The translations under genes were made by a program, and so were the position numbers. Shown piece after piece: positions 39,060-48,596 of a DNA stretch of 64,000 nt. Numbering within the stretch: the stretch's first letter is position 1; every line of letters begins with the position of its first letter. Source of the stretch: Colletotrichum lupini (lineage: Eukaryota > Ascomycota > Sordariomycetes > Glomerellales > Glomerellaceae); NCBI RefSeq assembly GCF_023278565.1, contig NC_064679.1, forward strand, positions 1,488,001 to 1,552,000. The letters are read 5' to 3'. The notes under the pieces are model-generated. The model searched no databases and was not told the DNA's origin. It worked only from the letters and a program-made list of their open reading frames with translations.

Positions 39060-39264
39060 TATTAAATTAGAAATCTAATTCGACCGTAGTATATAGCCGA
39101 CTACGCAGGGGCTAATTAGGGGCCCTATTTATAATTATCGTAGCCAGCCTAACCTATAGTTAGAACCTCCTTTTTATACTTACTACGCAGATATTTATAT
39201 AGTTTAATTAATCTCTTCGTTAACTACGGTTCGAACTAACTACCCTGTAATAGGGATACTAACA
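39060..39264 (+). repeat. 3' LTR of copia B2
   Basis: 205 bp. In its first 66 bp it differs from the 5' LTR at about 14 places, all G/C in the 5' copy and A/T here. Confidence 0.9.
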
Positions 39265-39269
39265 CTAAC

Positions 39270-39964
39270 GCTCTCTGCCCAGCAGTAAGAATAATCAATC
39301 GTCATATGTTACTCCAAGAATGCCGACAGAACTTGCAGCATTTGACGAATTTGCAGCTCTTGCAATGTTCCACTTATTAAGTCACTCAGTGCCGAGAGTA
39401 TCAGCTTTTGTTCTGCGTACTTGCCGTCAATTACTCTTCTCGCTAACGATTGGCGTTGGAGCAGGCGCTTGAAAGAGCCTTGACAGTGATGCGTCGGACC
39501 GTCACATTGCATTTCCGTAGCTGGAATATCACACGTAAATCATTGGCTGCTTGCATGTGAAGCCAACAAGCTGTCCTGCAGCTTACTCTTTTGTGTTCTC
39601 TGTGGAGAGCCAGGTTGCAGTCTGATACAACACGGTACCAACAAAAGAAGGTGGAACTTTCTCATGTTTCTGGGCCCGCTGACTTACGTAGAACGCAGCA
39701 TTGGCTGCTTGGGTGGTCCGTTCGGCATACGTGGATGAAGTTGCGATGAGGGGTGCACACTTGGCACGACTAAGCCCAGGTGATGATATGTGAGCTACCG
39801 TCGACTCCCCGCATAGAAGTCAGCAGAGCAGATGATGGCTGGCAATTGAAATTGGAACTCGCTGTCGCGCTCTCGGTCTTTCTCTACTTCAATCCTTCCC
39901 TATCGCTCTTTCCACTTTGCACCGCTGACCGTTCACGGGAATCTTCCACGCCCGAATTCGAATC
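39270..39964. other. Upstream region of P450 gene
   Basis: About 700 bp of normal composition between the copia B2 target site and the P450 start. It probably includes the P450 promoter. A minus-strand open frame at 39309-39512 has no family features. Confidence 0.5.
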
Positions 39965-40609
39965 ATGGCTTTCCTCTTTCTGATCCCGCTGGCGATTCTA
40001 GGTATTGCCATCTTCAAGCTGCGGAATGTCGGCCGACGGCCCAAGAACTATCCTCCGGGACCTCCCACGTTACCACTGATCGGAAATTTGCACCAGATTC
40101 CACCGACGCAATCGCATCACCAGTTCAAGAAATGGGCCAAAGAGTATGGGTATGTTCAACGGAGCGCTCGCCTACATGGCTGGGAAGTACGGGTAACCAT
40201 ATACTAACTTTTGGGTCTTGGGTAGCCCAGTTTACTCGCTCATTCTCGGCACCAAGGTCATGATTGTGCTCTCGTCCGACCGAGCAGTCAAGGATCTCTT
40301 GGACAAACGCAGCAACATCTACTCCTCTCGCACCGATCTCTACCTCGGAAATGTAGTCAGCGGCAATCTCCGCGTCGTCATGATGGTCAGTTATTCGACG
40401 CATTTCCAGGATATCAACAAATTTCTGAATTTAGGACTGACGAACACAAGCAATACGGCGAAACCTGGCGCATGATCCGGAAGATATTCCACCAAGTCCT
40501 ACACATCAATGCCGCCAAGGGCTACGTACCATACCAAGACCTCGAAAGCAAGCAGATGCTATCCGGGTTCCTGGAAGAGCCCGACTCCTTTGTCGCTCAC
40601 ATCCGTCGC

Positions 40610-43600
40610 CAGCGCTTATACCCATTCAAATCAATCAAACAAATAAGTCAAACAAACAGTCAAATATAGGAATTTTAGTAAGTTAAATAATTAAATATTA
40701 TAAGGCCTTATATTTAATATATTTAATTAAATATAAAGTCGCTTAGAAAAAAGAAAATCCGGGGCTGGGCTAATTAAAAATTAATATTCCTAACTATACC
40801 CTATAGAAGTTCGTAATTAAGAATATAAATACTTAAAACGGGATTCGAACCTATAACTCTTTATTTATAATTATAAGTTCGGTATTATATTACTTAACTA
40901 AATAGATTATTAATAATTATTATAAAAAAAAAGCCTAAGTATTATAAAGCCCTAAATTTAGTATCTTATTATATCTAAGAATTTAAAAAACCTTTAATAC
41001 CCCCTTTTTTTAATATTAATAAAACTAACGAAGTTACGTATTACTATTTTTAACCCTTTATAACTATTATAATTATTATTAAAATTAATTAAATTATATA
41101 TTAATCGATTTATTATATCGTAATTAATTAATTAGTAATAAGTCGTATAATTTTTAATACGTAGTTACTATTTTAAATTACTTTATAACTATAGACCCTA
41201 ACTAACGCTAGCTTTATATTATTAACTAATTTTAAAAATCGTAATAACCTTTATACCCTTCTAAAAATAATTTTAAAAAAAAAGAATTTTTATTAATAAC
41301 AATTTAATATTATAAAAGGACGTAAGGCTAAGGAAGTTATAGATCCGCTTAGAGGGGGTCTTTATTTAAGAGATTTATAATAAAAATAATTAAAATAAAG
41401 TCTTTTAGTTTTATTATCGTTATAATAAAATAAGTATTATTACTTATTTTAAAATAATAATTACGAGCTTAGTAACGGCTTATTTAAAGTTAAAATACTA
41501 AGTAATAAATCTAAGCTCTAGCGAGTCGTTATATTTATTAAAATCCTCTAAGTACGACTTTATATTAAAAAAAATAAAAACTTATTTTTAATATTATTAC
41601 GAAGAGTAAAGTAATAAGAATTAAAAGATTAGTAATTAAGTATATTATTAATAATAATAGCTTATTTATAACTTTTTAAGATCCTTACTTCTAGGCCCTC
41701 TTTTACTAATTAAATTATAATATTACTAACGAACTCTTATTATTATATAAAAATATAAAAAAAGAGCTAAGTAAGATTTTTATTAAAAAAAAGATATAAT
41801 TAAAGTAGAGATCCGGAGGTTAATAATAAAAGTTTACTTATTATTTAATTTATAAACCTTATTAATATAAAACATTATTATTATTATCTTTATTTACTTT
41901 TTAAACTATACTAAGTAATAAATATAATATTTTATTATTTTATGATAATAATATAATACTTATAATAAGGCCAATATTACTTAGATTATAAAGTTAGTAA
42001 TAAATAACTAGGAATTAGGTAACTAAGTCGGAATAGTTATTTATCATAATATTTTAAATAACGATACTTACTTAGGTTACTTATATCTTATATTATTTTA
42101 TATTTATATTTAAAAAAATATTTTTAACTAGAGGATAAAGTATTATAATTATGTTCTTAACTTTATTAATAGGGCTTTTTTATTTAATAATAATAAAGAG
42201 GTATTTAAATAAAAATTAAATATATTAATTAATACTAAGTAATTTTAAAAAGATCTTAATTTTTAGTATATAAAGGGCCTTATTAATAAGCTTCGGAACG
42301 TTATTAAATTTATTTATTTATCGCTTTAATAATATAAGGCCTTCCTCGAGGTTAATAATAAGACTAATAAGAATAATATATTTACTCTCTTCGAAGAGTC
42401 GTTATAAGAGCTTATATTAATACTTAATAATAATATAAAATAGAATTTAATATACTTTATAATATAGCGCTCTTTATAAAAAAAAAAGTAGATTTATATT
42501 TTTTTAATAACTAATCGAGCTTATAAAGATCTAAAATAACGGATCCTTATTAAGGACGTTTTTAATAATAATAATTAGTAATTACTAGCCGAGCTAAAAG
42601 TAGTACTTAAGCTACTTTATTTCTAAATAATAAAATACTAGGGCTAGGGTAAAAGAGATAGTTATATTTATTTATAAAAAGTAATAATAAGTCTCGAGTA
42701 CTTTATTAACTATCTTAAGGAATAAAAAAAGTTATATAATAAACTTTTTAAAAAAGAAATAAATCTTACGGTTTCTTAAATTATAATATCGTAATTATAA
42801 TTAATATAAATAATATTACCTCGTTAGTAACTAGCTCGTTATTAATTTATATCCTAACCTCTTTTTTAATTTTTAATTTTAAATAGTATCCTTTATTATA
42901 TTTAATTTAAGTATATACTTAAAGAGTGAGTAGAGCTACTTTTTAATAATAATTTTAACTTACGAGAATACTTTTAATTATTAATTATTAATACTTAGTA
43001 AGTCCTTAATAAGTATTATACTAAGTTAAGTAACTCTTTATTCTATATTATAATAATTATTTTTTACCCTAAGTAAGGATTAAAATAATTAAAAAAGAGG
43101 TAGGATATACCTAAGTAAAGCTATTAGTTATTTAACATAAAAAAGGGACTTTATAATTATTAATAAAAATAGTACATAAACGAGATAGTAAGTCCTCCTC
43201 TTCCTCGTTATTTAAGTCCTCCTCTTTTATTATAATAATTATAAGCTATTTTTATTACCCTTATAATTTTAAAAAGTATTATAAAAGACTTATAATATTA
43301 ATAATAATTAATATCTTAAATAATAAACGTAATAATTAACTATATACCTAAGCTTAATTAATATTACTTATAGATTATCCCTTAGCTAGTCCTTAACCTA
43401 ATCTAATAATAAATTAATTATTAATTAACTTATTTAATATTAAATAAGCTTATACTTAATATTTTTATAATCCCTATAATAGTAATAAATTATAAGAGGA
43501 TATTTAGCTTCGTAAAGTTAATTTTAACCTTATAATAATTATTAATAGGATTTTTTATACTAAAGGAGGTTTAATATCTTAAGAACTAGCTTTATAATAG

Positions 43601-43825
43601 TACTATAAAAATAGGAGGTTAATTTTTTAATTAAAAGAGCTAATTAAGGTAAAGTTTATAAGTTAGTATTATAAGGACTTTCGTAATAACTTTATTTAAT
43701 TCCCGATTAAGAAATTAGTTAAATCTATTAATTAATTATTAAATAATTAAATATGGCGCGAGAAATGAGCTAAATAATCAAATACGAACCTTATATTTGA
43801 TTTGTTTATATGGGTATAAGCGCTG
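40610..43825 (+). mobile_element. hAT-superfamily DNA transposon inside P450 exon 3
   Basis: 3216 bp with perfect 16-bp terminal inverted repeats, CAGCGCTTATACCCAT at 40610-40625 and its complement at 43810-43825, extended imperfectly inward by CAAATATA-type matches. The duplicated target is TCCGTCGC at 40602-40609 and 43826-43833; an 8-bp duplication and a CAGNG start define hAT. The interior is AT-saturated. On the plus strand a decayed hAT transposase can be read: around 42990-43110 a YYT/SLFYI...LKWLKKRW-like block, and around 43490-43590 an RIFSFVKLILT block, the hATC dimerisation region. The outer 60-70 bp at both ends keep CA and TG. Stops throughout, so it is not autonomous. Confidence 0.93.
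40828..40902 (-). ncRNA. tRNA-like remnant inside the hAT element
   Basis: On the minus strand a perfect Pol III B box, GGTTCGAATCC (40841-40851), lies about 45 nt downstream of an A-box-like TAGTTAAGTAAT, with an ACCGAACTTATAA stretch between that resembles an anticodon arm. The acceptor ends do not pair. It is probably a decayed tRNA or tRNA-derived insertion rather than a working gene. Confidence 0.3.
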
Positions 43826-45171
43826 TCCGTCGCTTCACGACCTCGCTAACGACGCAGATGGTATTTAGTTTTCGCACAACGAGCATACATAACGAGAAGC
43901 TAAAGAGGCTTTATCACTGCGTTGAGAAATGGAGCGAGGTCGTGGGTTCCTCTGCGGCTGCTATGCTGGATGTGTACCCACCCCTGAGGAACCTCGGGTT
44001 CATGTCGCCCGGGAAAAGATATGCTGAGGCGCTGCATAAGGAAGAGAGGGCTCTGTACGTTGGTCACTGGATGGATGCCAAAGAGCGTGTTCTTAAGGGC
44101 ACAGCGAAAGTTAGCATTGCCCCATATTCGAGATCGCGTATAGGATACTTACCGATGCTCAGCCTTGTTTCTGCGTAGGCATTGTCGAAAGCCAAAAGAC
44201 TCTCGGTTTCTCCGACGCCCTGGCCGGCTACATCTCTGGATCCGCGCTTGAGGCTGGTTCGGACACCACCGCATCCACGCTGACTGGCTTCGTCCAAGCC
44301 ATGGTTCTACATCCATCGGTACAGAGGCAAGCCCAGGACGAGCTGGACCGAATTTGCGGTACCAAGAGACTCCCGAACATGGATGACTGGGACTCGATGC
44401 CCTACATACGGGCATGCGTTAAGGAGTCCCTGCGTTGGATGCCGACTGCGATCCTCGGCCTGCCGCACGCCGTCATACAGGACGACGAGTACATGGGCCA
44501 CAAAATTCCCAAGGGCGCAGGCGTCATGCTGAATGTATGGGCCATCAACATGGACGAGAACCGGTTCGAGAATCCCCGCGCTTTTGACCCTTCTCGTTAC
44601 GAAGGCGACGAACAGAACTCGTTTGAGTCAGCGATGAATGGCGACGCGTCGAAGCGCGATCACTACGTCTTTGGTGCTGGTCGACGGCTCTGCCAGGGAA
44701 CGCATATCGCTGATCGATCGCTGTTCCTGAGTATTTCGAGGCTGTTGTGGGCTTTCAGCCTTGAGAAAGCGATTGATACTGAGGGAAATGAGATTACACC
44801 AAACGCGGATGACCTTACTGACGGGTTTCTGGTCCAGCCGAAGCCGTTCCCTGCGAAGATTACGCCGAGGAGTGATGCTCATGCCCAGGTCATCCGAAGG
44901 GAGTGGGAGGCGAGTCAGGCGCTTCTGGACGAGAGTAAGCAGTGGAAGGAGATCCCGAGCGGAATGGTTTTTGAGTCATTGGTTTCGTTGGATCTCAAGG
45001 AATGACCTTATCGTGGACGTTGGGGTTGAACAAACGATCTGTTCAAGAATATTACGGCAGCTCAGATAAACGAATGAACTGTAAAATGGTCTCTCATAAT
45101 TTGTGGTCTTCGTTAAAGTTGGAAACATCGCCGCGCCCTTGCTTGTAGGCACCGAAGTCTCGTAGTTTCGC

Positions 45172-45868
45172 TCATGCTTTGAACTTCTCGGGGGCCCTCT
45201 CCTCCGCCTGATCCTGAGGCACTGCCTTTGCCTTTCCTCTTCCTGGTGCGTTCTCGAACTTGTCCTTCCACTTACCCTCTTGGTTGAACATTGTGAGGCA
45301 CTGGATCGCTGATGGCTTGCCATATTCTGGGTCAGCACCACCCTCCAGGAGGACCTGCCAGAGTCAGCGTCAGCACTGTGACATGAGAAGTCCTTCCTCC
45401 CCATGATTTCTTGTGCAAACTTGCCTCGATTACTGCATCCAGGCCCTTGAAGACAGCGCCCGCGATGGGACTTTGACGCTTGTCATTCAGTCTGTTGGGG
45501 TCAGCTCCATGCTGGATCAGGAGCTTGACCACGTCCGCATGACCGTAGTACGCAGCCAACATCAGCTGAATAAGATGTTAGCCGTAAGCTTACTCAACAC
45601 CTATCGTCAAGGTCTCTGGTTTAGACGCTGAAGACGGCATCCCCCCCCCCCCCCCTCCTCCTCCCGCTGAGAAACAGCCGCTAAGGTGAGCATCGCTACG
45701 CACCAATGTATCTCCCTTCTCATTCGTCAGGTTCGGCGGCAGCCCATCGAGGATACCTTCCTCAATGACAGCCTTGTTGCCTTCGCGGGCCGCATTGTAC
45801 ATGCTGGCAGCCAACCTGACGGCCTCCAGTGATGGCGAGAACGCCGTAGCGGATGTCAACGCGCTCAT
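45172..45868 (-). CDS. Small ankyrin-repeat protein with a GC-AG intron
   Basis: Exons 45868-45704, 45565-45425 and 45354-45172, all phase 0, give 162 residues. Ankyrin units are clear: NLTNEKGDTL/LMLAAYYGHADVVKLLIQHGADPN, then RLNDKRQSPIAGAVFKGLDAVIE/VLLEGGADPEYG. The second intron starts GCAAGT after GAG rather than GT; only this GC donor keeps the ankyrin frame. The first intron contains a 15-base C run. The C-terminus is charged (DQAEERAPEKFKA). It resembles compact fungal ankyrin proteins of unknown role, presumably a protein-binding scaffold. The stop is only 167 bp from the P450 stop, in convergent orientation. Confidence 0.82.
45641..45655 (+). repeat. Homopolymer C15
   Basis: Fifteen C in a row within the first intron of the ankyrin gene (G15 on its sense strand). 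Confidence 0.95.
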
Positions 45869-46207
45869 GTTTTCTTCTGATGGATGTTTTGAGAACGACG
45901 AATTGCGCAATAGTCTCCGAATGAATCTAGCACTTAGTAATGCTGATAGTGATAGTGGTTCCTCACGGCGGAGCGCAATACTAGAGTGAATAGGATAGGC
46001 GAGGTTGTCGCCGGCTTCTGCTAGGTATTCGGTGAGGTCGGAGGGGAATGTTCGAGAAATGCCCGGTTAGTAAGCTGGACTGCTGATTGGCTCGGCTTGT
46101 GTTGTGACTCCGTGCATCACCGGAAGCTGTGGCTGCAGAGTCAGAAAACGGTCCCACTTTTTACCTGCTAAGAATAAACTGGGACAAGACGTCTTGTTCT
46201 AGGTAGG
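45869..46207. other. Upstream region of ankyrin gene
   Basis: About 340 bp of ordinary composition without a gene, ending at the TA target of the next element. Confidence 0.5.
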
Positions 46208-46209
46208 TA

Positions 46210-47021
46210 AGTCAAAGCACCCAGTTATGGGCCCCCCATTTACACCAATAGTACTACTTTTCACTATACATCTAATAAATCGGCTACTCAATAATAAATT
46301 TCAATATTTTATATTCAAATAGAAATTTACTTATATTTGGATTAAAAAAATACTATATTACGTAATATTGTTTAAATAAGTAGTTTTCTTAAGTTGAAGT
46401 TAAAGTTTTACCAATGTTAGTGTTTATATATAAATTACTAAGTAACACTAACAATTTAAAAACTAAAATAACTTTTATAATTAAAGTTTAAAAATAAAAA
46501 TAGAACTATATTTATATTATTTATACTCATTTCTAATTTGATACATACTTTATATTCTATTTTTATCATATCATTACGTAATACACTTAGTTTTCAATTC
46601 CCTTATATAAAATTTACTATGAGAAACTTTTAAATTAGTATTACTAAGCTAAAAAAAATCATAGAAATATAGAAAAGCTATTTATATATAGTTTTTATAT
46701 ATAGTTTTACTATATTATAATCTTAGCTTCTAAAAATAGATCATTCTTAAGTAATTTATATTCGAATTATTACCTCTCAACTATGTGTTTTTTAAAATTT
46801 ATATACTTAATATAATTACGTAATACTCAGCTAGTATATATTACTAAAAGTATAATAATATAAAAATATAGTTAAATATTTATATAAATTAACTTTATTT
46901 ATATTTTTATATACTAAGTCCAGCTAGTTATATATATAGTATAAAGTAGTAGGTTTTGGTGTAGCCCTACCGAAACCAGGGGGCCCAAAAGGGGGGGGGC
47001 CCATAACTAGGTGCTTTGACT
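46210..47021. mobile_element. MITE-like or internally deleted Tc1/mariner element
   Basis: 812 bp with terminal inverted repeats beginning AGTCAAAGCACC and continuing TAGTTATGGGCCCCCC, flanked by TA on both sides (46208-46209 and 47022-47023). The AGTCAA start, the C-tract and the TA target resemble the Fot1/pogo branch. The right arm carries about 31 extra bases that repeat GGGCCCCC before both arms resume with TACACCAA and TACTACTTT. The interior is AT-rich and shows no transposase motif, so it is non-autonomous. Confidence 0.8.
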
Positions 47022-47023
47022 TA

Positions 47024-48263
47024 CAGTACACAATGCTCGCTTTCGGATTGCCCGAATTGCGATTAGCAGATTGTTCACTCAGCTTTTCTGTGCGTTTACG
47101 AAGTTTCCATCTGAGAGACAATTTGCGGTTGTTCATTGGGATAGTTAATTGCACAACTGCTGTCAATCGAGTTACCAATGACTGCTGATGTCTAAGCGCA
47201 ACACTTTTACTGCCAAGGTTAGAATAATACGCTGGATAGACTACTTATTACCTTACTTTGAAAGCAAGGCTCACTTGTATTGCCACCCTTTGTGGCCTAA
47301 CTCCAACAAACCTTCTCAACTTGAATACAAACAAGACTTACATGACCAAGGCATGCAATATCCATCAAACTCGACTACCAAAGCAAACTTTAGAGTCTTG
47401 ATATCAATTTTACATATACAAATTAGCCGCCTATACTATATGATCATCCTAGTCAGAACATCATAACCAGTGAGACCGTGATAGTTACATTGACAATAAG
47501 GACGACAGCGTTAAGTTTAGAAAAAACTTGTTATAATAATGTGATATGTCCAGGTCCGAGGCCTAGTGTGTAGAGTAAATTAGTATCCATTACAAGCGTA
47601 TTGCTAATAGTCGTAGTATCGGCCACGACGAGAATGTCAGTACTGGGCTATGATTGCGATGTCGACGTGATCTTCTTATGGTCAAGGCCAGGTACATATT
47701 GCCCCGGAGAAGACGCCGCCGTGCTCATCACGCAGCATCGGGGGGTAGATCGCATGGGTATACGGACAAGGGCCGAGAATCAGCGGCCGGAGGTGGAGTC
47801 TCCACGGCTAACCCAACACAACAGTAACAATGTCACGAGTCAGAGCGCGCAGCCACGATTCTGCAACGAGAGTGGAAAGTTATTGATAGTCAAGCTAGAG
47901 TACAAGCTGGGAGATTCCACGTCTATGTGCCGAACAAGAGCGAAGAACAGGGGAAAGGGCACATAGTAGATAGACGCTTTTGTCTCGGTAGATCATAGGC
48001 CGGCCGAGGGGCAACGGAAACGACCGGTCGCGGCCCGCCCCTGGTAGCCGGGAGTGGAACCAGTGTCGTCTCTACCAAGGACCCACGCACTATCATGGAT
48101 CCAACCCTTCCATAGACCCCACGCGTGATCGTCTTGCCGTCCGGTGCCGGGGAGAGGAGGTAAGCCTGCCGGCCTCGCCATTGCGGTGTAGGACGACCGC
48201 AAGCTACAACACGCCTCCCAACGGCCGAGCGGAACGGGCGAGCCCTCATCTCGCCACGCTCTA
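47024..48263. other. Gene-poor segment, left part between diverged repeats
   Basis: Apart from the direct repeat near its left end I see no gene. From about 47700 the base composition turns GC-rich with many CG and TAG, unlike the AT-rich islands. Short open frames on both strands lack family features. Confidence 0.4.
47067..47243 (+). repeat. Diverged direct repeat, left copy
   Basis: Aligns with 49707-49866: shared blocks include CAGATTGT, GATAGTT, CAATCGAGTT, CCAATGACTG, AAGCGCAACA and TGGAT.GACTA. Differences are scattered substitutions and small indels, not only RIP-type transitions. Confidence 0.7.
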
Positions 48264-48596
48264 TCAGACAACCTTACAGGCGGGGTGGTTGTCGGCGCCA
48301 GCCTTCGAACGGCAGCCGCTATTGGAGAGGAAGGCGGGCTTCTGGTTGAAGGAGGCAGTTCCCGGGCAGCTACAGTCCTTCAGGATATTACACCACGGCG
48401 ACATGCAGGTGTACTCCGCCTAATCCGGATCATCGTTACCGAATCTATAGTAGCAGGCGAGGTAACCCGCGCCGCAGACCTTGCGGGCCTCGAGCTGCTG
48501 TAAGGCGCCTTCGGGCTCGGCAACGGGCCCCGCGACGGGCCCAGCGAGCACCGGGGCGAGAGCAGCGGCGAGGGCAATAAATATAGCGGGCAGCAT
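48264..48596 (-). pseudogene. Small cysteine-rich secreted protein with a premature stop
   Basis: The minus-strand frame starts with a clear signal peptide (MLPAIFIALAAALAPVLAG), continues through VCGAGYLACYYRFGNDDPD, meets TAG at 48422-48420 (codon 59), and then stays open for 51 codons with EYTCMSPWCNILKDCSCPG and further cysteines to TGA at 48264. About eight cysteines lie on both sides of the stop. A CAG to TAG change in a CpA context would explain it, which is the RIP-type mutation. Reading the stop as part of an intron would remove conserved-looking cysteines, so a nonsense mutation is preferred. Effector-like in size and pattern, no family recognised. Confidence 0.65.

Larger units (their letters stand above)
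32743..39264 (+). mobile_element. Ty1/copia LTR retrotransposon B, copy 2
   Basis: 6522 bp with 205-bp LTRs at 32743-32947 and 39060-39264 and a perfect 5-bp target duplication CTAAC at 32738-32742 and 39265-39269. It is collinear with copy 1 throughout and in the same orientation, except that about 510 bp are missing near 33265. Decayed copia pol motifs occur in the same order as in copy 1, including the TDDTL-type reverse transcriptase motif region (38000 area, here changed) and RNase H near 38700-38900. A purine tract (39040-39056) precedes the 3' LTR. The first 140 bp of the 5' LTR are nearly free of RIP; the interior is saturated. Confidence 0.92.
39965..45005 (+). pseudogene. Cytochrome P450 monooxygenase, split by a hAT transposon
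   Basis: Coding pieces at 39965-40149, 40226-40385, 40451-40609, then after the transposon 43834-44109 and 44163-45005, add up to 1623 nt, exactly 541 codons, with no other stop or frameshift. The N-terminus is a membrane anchor (MAFLFLIPLAILGIAIF) followed by the proline hinge YPPGPPTLPLIGNLHQ. Further marks are ETWRMIRKIFH in helix C, AGSDTTAST in helix I (oxygen activation), ESLR of the ExxR motif in helix K, and the haem loop FGAGRRLCQG with its cysteine ligand. This is an ER-anchored E-class P450, often found in secondary metabolism. The insertion separates HIRR from FTTSLTTQ in exon 3, so no functional mRNA is expected from this allele. Substrate unknown. Confidence 0.9.

Noticed and set aside
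39309..39512. Minus-strand frame between copia B2 and the P450
   Set aside because: No family feature; does not continue the fragment at 32210 across the retrotransposon.
47601..47966. 121-codon plus-strand frame
   Set aside because: No family feature and biased composition; lies in the odd GC-rich segment.
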